Source: Oscheius dolichura (Eukaryota; Nematoda; Chromadorea; Rhabditida; Rhabditidae). Taken from it: a DNA stretch of 64,000 nucleotides. A program made the translations under genes and the position numbers. This document shows, in pieces, positions 30,270 to 43,362 of the stretch (the stretch's first letter is position 1; every line of letters begins with the position of its first letter). The notes beneath the pieces are model-generated. The model ran no database searches. It was not told the origin of the DNA and saw nothing but the letters and a program-made list of their open reading frames with translations. The stretch lies in the NCBI GenBank assembly GCA_932521035.1, contig OW051494.1, positions 8,976,001-9,040,000 of the forward strand, read 5' to 3'.

Positions 30270-31670
30270 GTTTTTCGTCCAATTAGAGGGAGGGGTGCTG
30301 ACGTAGCGGTTAGCCGCCAGTTGAAGAGTTTCAGTCCACTGCTGAACATCGGCTTTTTCGGCTACAGTAACCGAGAGCAGAGCGGAAGCGAGGAAAAGAG
30401 GAAAAGCCCACATGGTCCTCAATATTCCAAACGCGTGTTCTGACCGTTTTATACACTTCTATGCCGATTGAAAGGGGAAATGAACAATGAAATGCAGTCT
30501 TTTAACAAGGGGACAGCTTGCATTTATGAGCCGTTGCTCATCTTTTAGTTCGCTCTTTTCAGGCTATTCCATTACAAATCTTTATTTTCTCAAGTACTGT
30601 CACTACCACAAGAGTTCAGCAATATTTAAAGATAAACAAGAGAATCTTATGCTGAACCACGGAAGTCCAAGTGGACTGTATGGTCCTGGTGCTTGTCATG
30701 GTTGGGTCCCCCGTAGTCCCCGTGGTGTTAAGGCGAAAGAGAGACAAGAGATGCTAAGGTCTTTATGCTCAGGTCTTTATGCTATGTAGAGACAACAGTG
30801 ACAATATTTTGTCAGTTCCTATCAACGGGGCGGCGAGTGAGTCACAGTCTGGCAGGTTCTTCGCGGCCGGCTTGATTGTAGTGGTTCGGCAGTGTTTGGG
30901 CTGTATTTGGGCCTTTGATCTTCTCCCGGGCTCGTGGATGTCCGAGGCATCTGTGCTGTCCTCAAGCCTCGGAAGTTCCGTCGTCCATGGAAGCTATCTT
31001 GTCGTTGTTCGTCGAGCCAAAAGTAGTGAAATGCGAAATGAGACGGGATTGGCACGGTAAACCGCTCCTCTCCGCAACTTCCTAGATGCCTCGTCTTCCA
31101 ACCACATTAGAGAGACCGACTCGAAGCCGAACCGAGTAATAACCACATTGGTGAGGTCCACTTTGCCAAAATGGTATTGGAGGAATGATCGGATTTGTTG
31201 GGCTCCGTCTAACGGAGGAAATACCAGATATGCATTTTGGTGTTATAGTTTTATTGATGTGCTGGTTCCAGGGGTCAATATGGGCCCCCAAATAAAGGAG
31301 AGAAACTAGAGAATAAGACGAGATAGAGAAGATGTCTTTATTGAACAAGCCGGAGGGGAAATGGATTAGTAAGCGAAGGTATCTCAAAGCGACCCAGTTC
31401 ACACGGAAACATCCGTGAATACAAGATACGATAGATCGTTTATAGACTGCCAGTTTTTAAGGCATTGGACATGAATTTCTAACGGTTTTATTGAGTTAAT
31501 GATATTTATTCCAATGGAAACGCGGTCTCGAGGTCTCAAATTTAGCTGCGGGTCGAACTTACAATCAATTTTATCTTCTTGGCGACCGAAAAATTCGCTG
31601 TTCCGCCGCTAGTATTTTAGATCTTTGACTGTCGTCTGTTTTCTTGACAGACTACATCAAGTTTATTGTA
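30270..31670. other. Gene-free stretch before the lectin gene
   Basis: Mostly unique sequence with open stretches of poor protein character. No exon, RNA or repeat I can support. Confidence 0.45.
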
Positions 31671-31677
31671 TTGTTTT

Positions 31678-32718
31678 CTAAATAACATTATTGACATTCC
31701 GAGCTGGTTTCTCGCAAACAACTACAGGGAAAGACCAAAAAGGGTATTCGGAATCCCAACAACCGTTACGAGTGATCCGTAAAGCTACAGGAAATGCCCC
31801 ACCAGGCTGCGATGGGCAGAAATTCTGATAAGAAATGGGTTGAGTACGATCTCCCCACCAACAAGAACTCAAATTCGTTAATCTGCAATACAATCCCAAA
31901 AAAATATCCGACTTTTCGTTGAAAATTAAACTCTCAAGATAATTTTGTTCTCCCATAGATGTAACTATTGGCAGCGTTGCATTTTGATGATCTCGACAGA
32001 ATTGCTTACTGTCATCGAAGTCCATGGTACTGAGGAAGTTATTAAACATCTGGAAAGGTAGATATTATATATATATAACATATAACGTACCCTATAGCAT
32101 TTATTATCGTATTGAGAGTATCCTGGGTCACAAGGGGAGTCATCTGAAAATAAAAGTCGAATGAACACGAAAACTGACCACTTGAAGTAGCTGGAGCATT
32201 GCATACAAATGGCCGAGAAGAAGAGCACAGTTCCTTCTGCCACAGATACGTGTCTTCTCTAACGCTGGCACATTGGTAAATGCTCGGGTCTGTGGGTTGA
32301 TCCGCTGCCCAATTGGTATACACCGCCGTGTCATTCGTGGTCCAAGTCCATCTGGAGGCCATGAGGAGATTTGCTCCAACCCAGTACGCGGAAGAGCTTG
32401 TGCCATTGTTGAAATTGTAAACAATTCCTGTAAAGAGGTTAATCTTTTAGTTGCTGGGAGACTTTCCGGCTACGAAAGTGTTCTCAAAGCCGTTTCTTAT
32501 TTCCGCCAAATTTCCTCCAATGGAACGACAGGTGGACTCGGCGGCGAGGAAGATGTCCGGCTGACTGTAGTAGATGTAACATCTAGATTTATGTTTAAAG
32601 TATCCTTTCACTTGTTTTACCTATTAAAATTGGAGTCGAAGATGCCTCCCGAAGGACAGGTGACCGCATAGGTGAAGGAGAACTTGAGAAGGAACAAAAA
32701 GACGAAAGTAGGCAACAT
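31678..32718 (-). CDS. Secreted protein with two C-type lectin domains
   Basis: Exons 32718-32621, 32582-~32467, 32427-32182, 32143-32091 and 32049-31678. A signal peptide MLPTFVFLFLLKFSFTYA is followed by the first CTLD: AESTCRSIGGNLAEI, NTFVA, YWVGANL, WTWTTNDTAVYTNW and CSSSRPFVCN. The second CTLD: CDPGYSQYDNKCYR, SKQFCRDHQNATLPIV, DIFLGLYC, CWWGD and FPVVVCEKPA. CTLDs of nematodes are large secreted families, many infection-responsive; calcium-site EPN/QPD motifs are not clear here (first domain has QPTD), so sugar binding is uncertain. Phases match at all junctions except intron 2 (39 bp), where the protein needs a GA instead of GT donor. No SL acceptor examined upstream. Minus-strand, isolated from neighbours. 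Confidence 0.85.
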
Positions 32719-34767
32719 GGAAAAGGCGAACAAATGCACAAAATAATTCCTTTATCAGTAACCAAGCTCTCGCTTATCAGCCATAAACTCGAAGAGGGGC
32801 TAACTATGGGCGGTGGTTACGTGAATTTTGAGGATACCTGATAAACGTTATTGGCAATAATACCACCTCTTATCACCGCCTGCCTCGTAACTACACAACG
32901 GCAATCCCCTCCGACTCTCCCAGTGGTCATCGAATAATGTAGCGGAAGAGCGCGAGAGGATAGTTAAACGCGTGAAATTATACGCTGACCGGAACTTTTT
33001 TGATGATGTTGATCGACCGCAAAAGTCAATGAGGCGGATAGCATGGAGGCTGGGAAGAGAGAGAGGACAGGGGAGGAAGCGGATCTGGACTCTATTACAA
33101 ATCTGTTTTATACTGTATTTTTCGTAGAAATTGACTAAAAGGTCAAAACATTGTGAATTGAACCATTTAGCATCGTTGTAGGCTCCTTTATTTTTCAGTT
33201 TCACTTGCCTTCCAGTAGCAGGAAGCGGATTCGATCTTGTCTTCGTTGTTACCCCAAGGAGTATGCAAAAGTTGTTACAGATACACATACAAGTCTCTAA
33301 ATAAGGGGATTCTTCATTGTGATCCTTCCAGATGGAATAAGAACCGGTTTTATATTTTAATTAAAAAACAGAGGTTTCCCCTTCAGAACCCAGAAAAGTA
33401 GTTCAAGTCGTTGTTCAAAACCTGACTATATTTCGTTTCCAACCTCTAGTTTTTTACTATGGAATCATTTGAGAATTTAGCGAGCAAAAGCTGTCTGATT
33501 CCCAATTTGAATCCGAAATTCGGGCGCTTTTGTTGGCCAAATTGCCAAATGGTCCCGTAGTGGAAATCCCCCGAGGTTGAAAACGGGCTACTTCTTAAAA
33601 TATGGTGAGAGTTTGACAGAAGGGGTCGATATCCAGGGTTCGGATATTGTTTGGGCGTAGGAAATGGTCTTGGAGAAGTCCTGGCAATCCGAGGAGGGAT
33701 CCCTGTACATTTTCAAAGAAATTTGGCCATAATACGGTTCTTGAAAGGATTTCAAACTTGGAAAGGACTATAGAAAACTGTAGAAAGCCTGAAAATCCAT
33801 AGTGGCCCCTTTTCATTCCTTCGATTTAGCATTTTCGGGCAAAAAACTTGAGTATTGTCATTTTCCATCCGCCCAGCCGGTATAATTCCTCCTGTCTCGT
33901 CTTCTCGTCTTGCCATCCGCCATCACAAACCGCCGCTGACCACAGAGGGGGCATTCCTCCCTCGGCTACTACGAGCGAGCGAGAGAGAGAACAAAAACTG
34001 GTATTCCCCCTTTTCCCCGGTGGTGGGCTTGTAGTTCTCCAGCTTTCGCGCCTCTTCTCCTTTCCCGTTGGTCGTCGCTTTACGTTCCTCGCCTTCTATG
34101 TTTCTCATAAAAATAACGATTAATCCCCATTTTCCTCCAAGCACAAACACGTCGTTTCTGTTCCTATCAATAGCCTCAGGTTTTCTCCTCTTTCCTTTCT
34201 CTCAATCTGATGGTAAAGGCCATGTTTTCCCCCACGGAAGGGGGGAGGGGGAGGACAGTCAAACATCCGTGGGATAAGGAAGAAGAAGGTCAACGCGACC
34301 CGGTAATTCCCTTCATTTGAGGGGGACTTCTCTCTCCCCGCGCTCGTACGGCCGGGGAGCGAGGGATGACCTCCACAATGGGATCTACCCCCTGGGGAGT
34401 CGCCTCCTACGAGGTGAGGGGACATCTGTCCTCCCCTCCCCCTCTCCTTCTTCTTCGTCACATTATCTCACCTTCATTTTATTTGATTTTCCTGTTTAGC
34501 TGATGCTTTTTCCCGTCATAAACAGTAAACGGCAGCTGCCCATTTTCACATTCACGCCTCTCGCTTTCTTTTATGGAAATAACAGGTTTCCTCACCCATT
34601 TTTGGAACTTTCCCTGACATTCTGCTTTTGACGCCTTCCGGAAAGCCCTAAACTAGCTTCCGGGCCCTTTTGTAGTTTTCACGAAGACTTATGGCATTTT
34701 GCCCCGCTATCGGCGTTAGCAAATTGCTTTCCCGGGTTAGTACGGCCTCCAAAGTCTCTTCAGAACG

Positions 34768-34919
34768 GCTCGGTCCTCGCCAGTCCGATTCTCCGCACCC
34801 GTAAAGTCTCGGCAAGACAAAGATATAAGGCGTCACAGTTTTGTAACTGTTTTGAATAATGATGATGCTCCTGCCGAGACTTTACGGGTGCGGGGATCGG
34901 ACTATTGAAGAACGAGCCG
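34768..34919. repeat. GTCTCGGCA foldback MITE, copy 2
   Basis: Full-length copy: GGCTCGGTCCTCG … CACCCGTAAAGTCTCGGCA, centre TTTTGTAACTGTTTTGAATAA, then TGCCGAGACTTTACGGGTG … CGAGCC. The arms are ~50 bp. Confidence 0.9.
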
Positions 34920-35744
34920 GTAAATGAGACTGAGCCTTGGTTTCCCCCGTTGAACGGCCCAGGGAGGAAAATAAGAGATACATTGTTCAAAAAATGGGTG
35001 GATGCTTTCAGCGACCATCCCTTTTTGCAGAAGAATCCGGGTTTTGCACATACCGTCTCCTCAAAAAGGCCAAGAAAAACAGATCGCACCTGGTTCGCAC
35101 CTGGCCCACATCCCCCTTCCAAAACCAAACAAAACCCGTCCCTTGCCCTAAAAAATATTCAAATGAGCCAGCCAGGCGTCTTTCTTCTCTAGCCGCCCCG
35201 GCCGTTGTGTGTGTCTTGTCGGCAGCCATCACGTATGCGACAGGCGAGGAAAAGAGGAGGTGATTATGGCCTTTTTGATAGTTTTACAGCTGCCTCGCCA
35301 TCCGGCCTCGCCGTCTTTCTCCTCCTCTTTTAGGAGGGTTGTTTGCTGCTTCTGCCTCGGGTTTCAAAGACCACCATTTATCCGTTTTATCAGGAAATGG
35401 GGTAGGGGAAGAGGTAAGAAAAGTTGGGGTCATTCCATTCCTATTCGAGAGGGCGGACGACAAAGAACACCGCCAGCACAGTTACTGGGCAATTCAATTT
35501 TCTTTCCCCCCATAAAATCTGACATGATATTTCATTACGCGAGGAGAGTTCCATTTCCTCCCGGTTTCTAGGCTAATTTAGAGGAGAACAATCCGGGGCC
35601 GAGCCGTTAAATTACTGTAATCATCTCCGGTCAGCGGCCATTTCCAGCCTGGAATCCAATTTGTTCTACCGTATACCAAAATTCAAAAGGGTTTCTTCAG
35701 GAACTCGGGGGGTATACTTAAGTTTAAGACAATTTGTTCGTGGA

Positions 35745-35892
35745 TCGGTGCCCGATAGTCCGATCCCCGGCACCCGTAAAGTCTCGGCAAAAAAGTATAA
35801 AGGCGTCACCGTTTTGTAACAGTTTTGAATAAAGATGATCCACCTGGCGAGACTTTATGCGTGCAGGGGATCGAACTATCGGCTACCGAGCC
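35745..35892. repeat. GTCTCGGCA foldback MITE, copy 3
   Basis: Both arms present (GATAGTCCGATCCCC … GGGGATCGAACTATC), same centre with TATAAAGGCGTCACC and TTTTGAATAAAGATGATC. Confidence 0.9.
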
Positions 35893-37250
35893 GGTAAAAT
35901 GGGTCCCCATTGGAAACAGAGGTGATCAACAGTAATTGGATCACCAGATTTTCAAGAAAATGGAGGAACCCCCGTCTGGCGCAGTCCCCTGCCCTCCCCT
36001 CGTCTCCCTTGTGTTCCCCTCACCCTTGGCATCTCCGGATGATTTACAACTAGTCGTTTTTCCTCTTCTTATCTCCATTCAGAGCTGTAAATGACTTTTT
36101 TTATTCCGTTAGGCAGCCAGGCGCTTTGCCCTCGGCAAATTATCAATCAAAAGAGATGGAATTCCTCGTTCATTCTCTATTTTTTGCTTCAAAGGGTGGG
36201 AAAAGGTCCTCGTACCTTCCTATTCTATATTTTTGGCTGTGAAGGAATCCTACCTCCGTTTAAAGGTCCTAGAGGCTATTTTTGGAGTTGAGAACCAAAT
36301 TTTGGGCTGAATTTACCCGCGAACCTTTTCCCCCAGCCAAATTTTGTTTTTTTCCCTTTCTAAGCTCCTTCTTCAGTCTGCCCTTCCCTTCGACCAAGAA
36401 GTTGCCCTCCAGTCGCCCGCCAAGCCACAAAATAGCCTCCAGGAAGGCTGTTTGCCGACCATGTCCGCCTATAATCCGCAAATATGACAAGAAGCAGAGC
36501 AGGGAGGACAGGGCGCTTCTTCTTTCCCCCTGGCGAGCTTTGATTCCTTCCCCTTCTGCCCATTTTTTCGTCTTAAAAGCTAAACATTAGTGGCTGGCTA
36601 TCCCCGCTCCCGTATAAATCTTTCATCTCTCGGAGTTTTTAAAGAGAGAAAAGGCGCCGACAGTTTTTATGACGGGGCGGACAGCAGACGCACCCCCGCT
36701 AATGGGCTACGGATACCAACGCCGCGCGAAAAGCTGAAAGCCATTAGCCGTTCGACTATTTTATCCCCTGTTTCTCTTTAATTTAAAGCAAATATACCTT
36801 TAAAGTTTTTAGAACTCCGAAGAAAGGGTGGAAAATTCCAAGAAAGGGGCGAAATGAACACTGAACACTGCTAAAATTACTCCTCCCCGCTCCTCTTTCA
36901 AAGATAATTCAATTTTGTTTATGTGTCTCCCCTTCCCCTCTCTCTTATCTTCCCAATCTTCCACTCGTTTTCTCGACTTTCCTCGAAATGTTCACACGGC
37001 ATTCAAGTGTGTTTGCATCCTGTTATTCTCTCGCGATTTGCGATGCGCCTCACATGGCGCTGGGGCTTGCTTGTTGAACTTGGGAGGCCCATTTTTTATG
37101 GCTAAACAGATAAACGGCAGGGAATTTCTTCGCTTTAGCTTCTTTTCTCCGTATTTTTTACATTTTTAGGAGCATTTCCTCGACTGCGTGGCAGGAAGGC
37201 AGACTTATTCCAAAGCAAATTCTCACCAAAAGATATCCGGTCAGGATCTT

Positions 37251-37398
37251 GGTTCAGTCCTCGATAATTCAATCCCCTGCACCCGTAAAGTCTCGGCAGG
37301 ACAAAGGTATAAAGGCGTCACAGTTTTGTGACAGTTTTGAATAAAGATGATCCTCCTACCGAGACTTTACGAGTGCAGGGGATCGGATTATCGAGGAT
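37251..37398. repeat. GTCTCGGCA foldback MITE, copy 4
   Basis: Both arms and centre nearly identical to copy 3; outer ends ATCCTCGATAATT-type and inverted AATTATCGAGG-type. Confidence 0.9.
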
Positions 37399-40050
37399 TT
37401 TCGCCCTTTTCCGGTGTTCGAAGCAATTGTCCGAAGGGTTAGCAGCTAGAAAAGCTAAAAATAGTTAGAAAAAAAGGCCGAGAAGGATAAAAAAACCAAC
37501 GCTGTCCGTGGAAAATTAATGAGACCTTCATCTGCTGGCTGCGCGCGGAACGAAAAGGATGGCAGGCAGTTGCCGACGCCGTCCAAAAAACAGCTTTTCC
37601 ACTTTCACGCCTTCCTCTTCAATCATCGTCCTCTCCCCTTCGTAATATTCCCCTATATTTTCCCGCTTTTTGTTTCCCACAAAATAGACATTTCCTAATA
37701 TTTCTCTCCTCGGCTAAAAATACCAAAAAGCTGACGCATTTGGTTCAGTCATTGAATAAACACCGTCTAGTCGTATAGGGAGAAAAAATTCCTCGTTTTC
37801 TGCTGATACACGTGCTATCAAATGACCAGAAGGGGGTCATTTTTGGAAGGAATTCGGAAATTGTCACATTTTTGACAAAAACTGTAATGTTTATGACATT
37901 CGGGTTGTTTTCCGGGCCACCTCAAAACGTCTTGTTCAGGAGATCGTTCTCTGTCTGTTCCTATTGCCCTTTTGACCCCCCCCCCCCCCCTTTTTTTCCA
38001 GCGGAAATCATATTTTTACTTATTTACAGCTATCTTGAACCAGAGGGCACCAATATAAAGGGCCCAGCCTAGAATTTTGTCCAAAAAACCGTCTCCAAGT
38101 CGAAAAAAACATGTCATTGCGCTTGTTTACAACCCAAGGAAACCACCCCTTTGCCCTCCACGACATATTTTGTACACAAAATCGCCTTTCTGACCTAGCA
38201 GAAAAGAATATGCAACTCTCCCCAATGTTGGCCCGAGGGGTGAATTTTGATTGGAACGGGATGGTTATTCCCATTTGTGGTAACTAGAATGACTGCGAAC
38301 TCTTGAGAGGCAGCAGTTTTACTTCTTTCTGGGGGGTATTCTTGATAAAATAGAGCCCTGTTTCATTGGAACCCATGAATTTCGAAGAAAAATTGAGGCT
38401 ACTGGACCTGAACTTGATTTCTAGCTAATATAGCATTTCTAGAAACAAATGGTAGAGGGCAGGGTCCTCTGTTTTCCTCAGGAAGTAAGCAGCAGGTTTC
38501 GAGACGACTTTCTTCCAGAAAATCCTATTTCTTTGCTATTTTTCACCTTATTGGGGCTAAAAGTCTCTCTTTCCAGTCAAAAAACTCTCATTTTTTATTA
38601 GATTGACCCTTACTCTGTAGAGTTTTGGTAGCGGAAGAGAGAATACGAGTTTTATGAGTGATTCTGTTTGATAAACTGTCGCCGGCTGGTCAGCTGGAAC
38701 GGGGCTGAAAAGGGCAGTTCCGTGTACTCTTCACAGCCCCGATTGTTCTCAATTTCCTCTTTCATTCTCTGTATTTTGATCGAGTCGGAAACCCTATCCA
38801 TTCCAGAAAAAAACACTCCAATTTTCCGTTGTTTTTCCTGTTTTTTTTTCCGTCATCCGCTCCTCTCAAGTCCTCCTCCTGTCTCCGGCGCCCGTTTTTC
38901 TTCTTCACTCTCTCTCACCACGTGTGTGTTTATTTTCCGCAGATGTTGCAACCGGGGAGGGGAAGACGAGTGGAGGGTGGAAAGCGAAAGACACTGGGAG
39001 AGATGCCTCTAAACACAGGGAGTGACTCCCCCAGTTTGTCCTCGCCCGTTTCTTTTTTTTATTTTCTTCATTAGCCACCAAAACGGGGATGAGGGATAGC
39101 CGTCCCCGTTCTGCCCCTCTTCCTCCGAATTCTGTCCATTTTTCTTCCCAGAAAATTCCGAGAGGAACCTGGATCGGAGGCGCGTATCATTCCCCGTCCG
39201 CTAGTGCAAATAAGGGAAGAGGCGCCAGCGACAGCGGCACTTGAGCCTCTTCCTCTCTTTTTTTAAATCTATTTTCTGATCTTGAAAGGAAAGAAAACCG
39301 CCATGAAACTGCTGCTGTCTAACTGTGGCTTTCAGGTGTGATAAATCCCTGCCCCCGAACCAATGCCCCTAAAGTGACATTGAGTGAGCTATGCTGCCAA
39401 TAGGCCATGAATATTCGATTAGTCACCTCGAATTGGCCGTCCTCCCGTATGTACAATTCACTGGCTACTCTAAAAACAGCAACTTTTTCATTGTTAGTTG
39501 ACTTTTAGTGCTGGGATTTTTGGTCACTTCGATGGAGGAAGTCGTTTCTTTTCGTGGATGTCAAAAATATCCAGGCTGTCCTGACTTTTCCGGGTTTCCA
39601 ACCCCGGTTTCTTTCTGTATTATGCTTATTTTTCTTTGCCAAACCCCTCAAAACGTTCCTTTTCTCTCAATTTTGTTCTCTATCTACTCAAATTGAGTTT
39701 TCCCCAGGCCACAGAACCTCGTTTTTACCGTCGGTATGGTATTGCTGCTCCTTTCCCGGCATTATCCTTCTTTCTCTCCATGCCAAGCCTTTCCCTCATC
39801 TTGAATTTTCATTTTCCTACCTGTAGAACATTTTCAAGCATTCCAAAGGTGTGAATAGCTGCAAAACCCATTTTTTCCGATTATGCCGCCTTTTCCGCTG
39901 CAGCCAGCCGTTATCACTCATTTTTAAACGTCCTCAAATTTTAATCTCCTCCTTTTCATGAAGTGCCGACTGCGCTTTTTCCCATTATTACGGGATCCAA
40001 CTTTATTCATCACGCACTGTGGCTCCTTGCTGCGGTAATGCGGCCCTTCT

Positions 40051-40152
40051 GGCTCGGTCCTCGATTTTGTTTTTTGTAGCAGTTTTGAATAAAGATGATC
40101 CTCCTGCCGAGACTTTACGGGTGCGAGGGATCGGGCTATTGAGGGCCGAGCC
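40051..40152. repeat. GTCTCGGCA foldback MITE, copy 5 (left arm deleted)
   Basis: Outer left end GGCTCGGTCCTCGAT is fused directly to the centre (GTAGCAGTTTTGAATAAAG); the right arm is complete. An internal deletion removed most of the left arm. Confidence 0.85.
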
Positions 40153-41075
40153 GTCCCTCTCGGTATATAGTGTTTTCCTGGAACCTTTGACCGTCTAACT
40201 GTCTAATTGTGGCCTATTTATGGACCGTCTGTTCTTTCCCCGAAATTACCGCCTTCTTCTGGCCCTTTCCTCTAACTATCTTCTCCTTTTTTGCTTTTCG
40301 TGACTGTCAGATCCGCGAAGTTATTTCCCCAAAAAACGGAACGCTTTTTCCACTTGGATAGACATCCAAAGAGGGGTGGGAGGTGGGGGTGGCTTCAACT
40401 AGTTCCACTTTCTCTCTTGGCCACAGCTGCGAATATGGAGGGAGGGTGGAAAGGGCTGGCTGGCCGGCCCCCCTCGGTTAAAAGCAGCAGCACTCGCTCT
40501 TTGACTCATGTTATTATTGTTTTGACCCCGGAGACAGAGGAATTCCTTGTTCTCCCCCGGGGTCCTCCAGTTTTTTTTCGCTCTCCCGGATTGTAATACG
40601 AACCAACCAATTTCCTTCTCCCGTCTGCCCCTAGCTTTTTCCAGGTCTCTTTCCTTATTTTGGCACTTGTCAGCAGCTGTTTACCTCCTTCAATCTCCAA
40701 ATTTTATGAGCCGAAAGGTGCCCAAGCCTCCGTCTCCCATTTTTATTCAGTGGCCTGAGATCTTGGCCTCCAGGGTCACAAGATTTAGAATTCTTAATCA
40801 GTGGAGGCATATTTATCTCACGAGAGCTCTTTTTTAGTCCAGAATTATAAATTAGGCGGGATATTTTTAGATTTTTCCGTTCAAATGGAGGAAAATTGCT
40901 CTAGAAGCCAGTTTTTGGTCTTGAAATGCTAAAATTCGCTCTATTTTCCTGAAAAGTAATGTTTTACGGCATTCTAGTGTGCAATGTTGCGTTTCTATCA
41001 GTTTTAGCCTGAAAAAATTGGATAAAAATGGACGAGTATATGGGCAAAATAAAGCAAAAATTCAAAAATGTGTTC

Positions 41076-41147
41076 TGCGTTCGGGGGGAATCGAACCCCC
41101 GTCGAATGCTTGGAAGGCATCCATGCTGACCATTACACCACGAACGC
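41076..41147 (-). tRNA. tRNA-Gly(UCC)
   Basis: 72 nt on the minus strand: acceptor GCGTTCG pairs with CGAACGC, D arm GGTGTAATGGTCAGC, anticodon loop CTTCCAA giving UCC, and T arm GGGGGTTCGATTCCCCC. All stems pair, U33 is present and there is no intron. It decodes GGA glycine codons. The A and B boxes are intact, so a functional pol III gene is expected. Confidence 0.96.
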
Positions 41148-43239
41148 GGCTGAAAGAGTTGCCATTGCGCCTTGGTGGGACTCCCGGGCGGCTGCTCCCT
41201 TGCTCCTGTCTATTTCTAGAGCCCAAACTTCCGTTCTCCTGCCTCAATATTAGTTCCCACTCACTTTAAAGCCTCTTTCCCATGGGGGGCTATCACTTAT
41301 TGAGAGAGAGACAACTTGCCCCCTGTCTCCCAGTCTTCTCTCGTGTCTCAGACCGAAGTTGTTTGCACAGTCGGCGTCGGTCACCTGCGAATGACCACTC
41401 GGAGCCTACTCATTATGAGTTTGCTTTGCTCACCTTTCCACTTATCGATTTCGATTTACCCAAGAGGATCTTGTTACATCTGTGTTCTTTTTTCTCAAAT
41501 GACTGAAAAGCGGCAAACCAGTACCACTTTACTATTATTGGAGCTGAGAGGAGAATGGCTTTTGCCCCCTCTCGGCCCATTTAATGGACCATGAGGCGTT
41601 GATGAAGCATTCCTCTGCTAAAACGAAAGAACAGAATGCGTAATTCTTTGATTTCTACGCCGTTCAAAGTCAAGAATGGGCAGAAACTCCAGAAATCCCT
41701 CGAAAAATGGCTCAAACCACTGCTTGGTCCTGGTTTCCCCGCCCATTTTTGAAAAATTTCCTTGCGGAGCCAATTTTCTGTTCTGAGGTTATGCATATTT
41801 TCCCGGGGCTAATGTGTTTACTCAGATTCACCTTCGTTGAACTGACGTGTGAGGGATTTTCCGCCTGATTAGCACCTCTAAAACAGTCACACTAATCCCT
41901 TGGTCAAACAGAAATGAATAGAGAGAATGGCATGTCTAGCATGCCCGGCTACAATTCACCTTTCTCGCGAGAGAGACATTCTGGCCCCTAGACTCTTTTT
42001 TCCCTTGGGAAATTGCAATTTTTCGGAATTTTTTCCCGGACCATTGAATCCGTCCCAATAGGGTTCAAAGCATTTGCAACGCCCTGTTATCTCGAGTCTT
42101 CCTCCTAATTTTCCAAACTTTTATGGTCCCCAAGAGAATGAGGATCATTTTCCACCCCTATTGAACCAATACGCATTGTTGCGACGCAACGTATCAGTCT
42201 CTTTGTTGCACAACACGTTCTACTAGTGTTCAACGAGCATATACCGCGTCTCTTCGGCAAATACAGCAAAAATCAGCTGCTCTTTCGTATTTTTACTGTA
42301 AGAAAGATCCACAGATACCATTAGGCAGTAAAAATAGTCTGGATATACGCCTGGAATCTAAAAAATTGGACCAAAAATGGCGGGAAAGCCTGAAAATGGG
42401 CCCTTTCCCCTAAAAACGGTCATTTATCCTGTTTTTGCCATTATTTGCTTTTATTTTTGAATTCCCACCAGTTCTCGGGGTTATAAGCGCTATTTTGATT
42501 ATTAATATAACCCACTCAGCGTTCCCTTTGGCCCTAATCTTATCACCAAGACTCTGCTCCTTCCGGTGGAGGCTCCACTGACTCATATTCTCCTGCTTCT
42601 TTGCTCCCTCCCCTTAATTTTCCCCGCTCTCCTCGTTTCTCCTCTCATTAACACACAAGAAGAAATAAAACAAAGCTCGTGAGTCCGGTGGCAGGAGTCC
42701 CTCCACCACTCAAGAGTTGCCACTTCACGGCTGGATTCGCTGGAACTGCTTCGAGAGAGAGAGAGAGAAACACAGCAGCAGCAGCGGGGGGAGGCTGCCA
42801 ACGACACCCCAGAGCTTTCCTCTTGATCCTCTTGTAGCCCGGTCCACCCCCACTTTCACGTGATTTACTCTGGTCAATGAGCAGTTTTTTCCCTTCTCCT
42901 GTCTCTTCGAAATGTAGGCGAAAATAAGGAAGGGATGTCTTCCCCTTTCTATTTGAGAGATACACAAGTTCCCCTCCCCCACTCTCTCTCTCCAAACAGC
43001 CCAACACCACCCCGGTCAGAGAGGATTAGAGCCTGCTTTTGCTATCAAGTAAATAGCCACACACAATACTACCGACCACAACTCGTTGTCTGTACTGTTT
43101 TCTAGCTTTTTTGATTAAAATTAAAGGACTGACCGGAACACAATTTCACCTCGGGCCTAGGAATCGCGAAAATGGCCTCCTGACGTTGGCCGGCTCATTT
43201 TTCCACCGACGGCTTGTATATTCCTGATTTTTATGGGAT

Positions 43240-43362
43240 TCAAACTTTTGTAACAACTTCTTCAAATCTTTATTCAAAACTGTTACAAAACTGTGTCGCC
43301 TTTATATCTTGGTATTGCCGAGACTTTACGGGTGCAGGGGGATCCGACTATCGTATTGGCTC
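43240..43362. repeat. GTCTCGGCA foldback MITE, copy 6 (inverted, left arm decayed)
   Basis: Centre in reverse orientation (TTTATTCAAAACTGTTACAAAAC … CGCCTTTATA) with the arm GCCGAGACTTTACGGGTGC on the right; the left arm is no longer recognisable. Confidence 0.8.

Noticed and set aside
34120-34461. 113-residue minus-strand frame rich in Gly/Arg/Lys
   Set aside because: Compositional product of the pyrimidine-rich plus strand.
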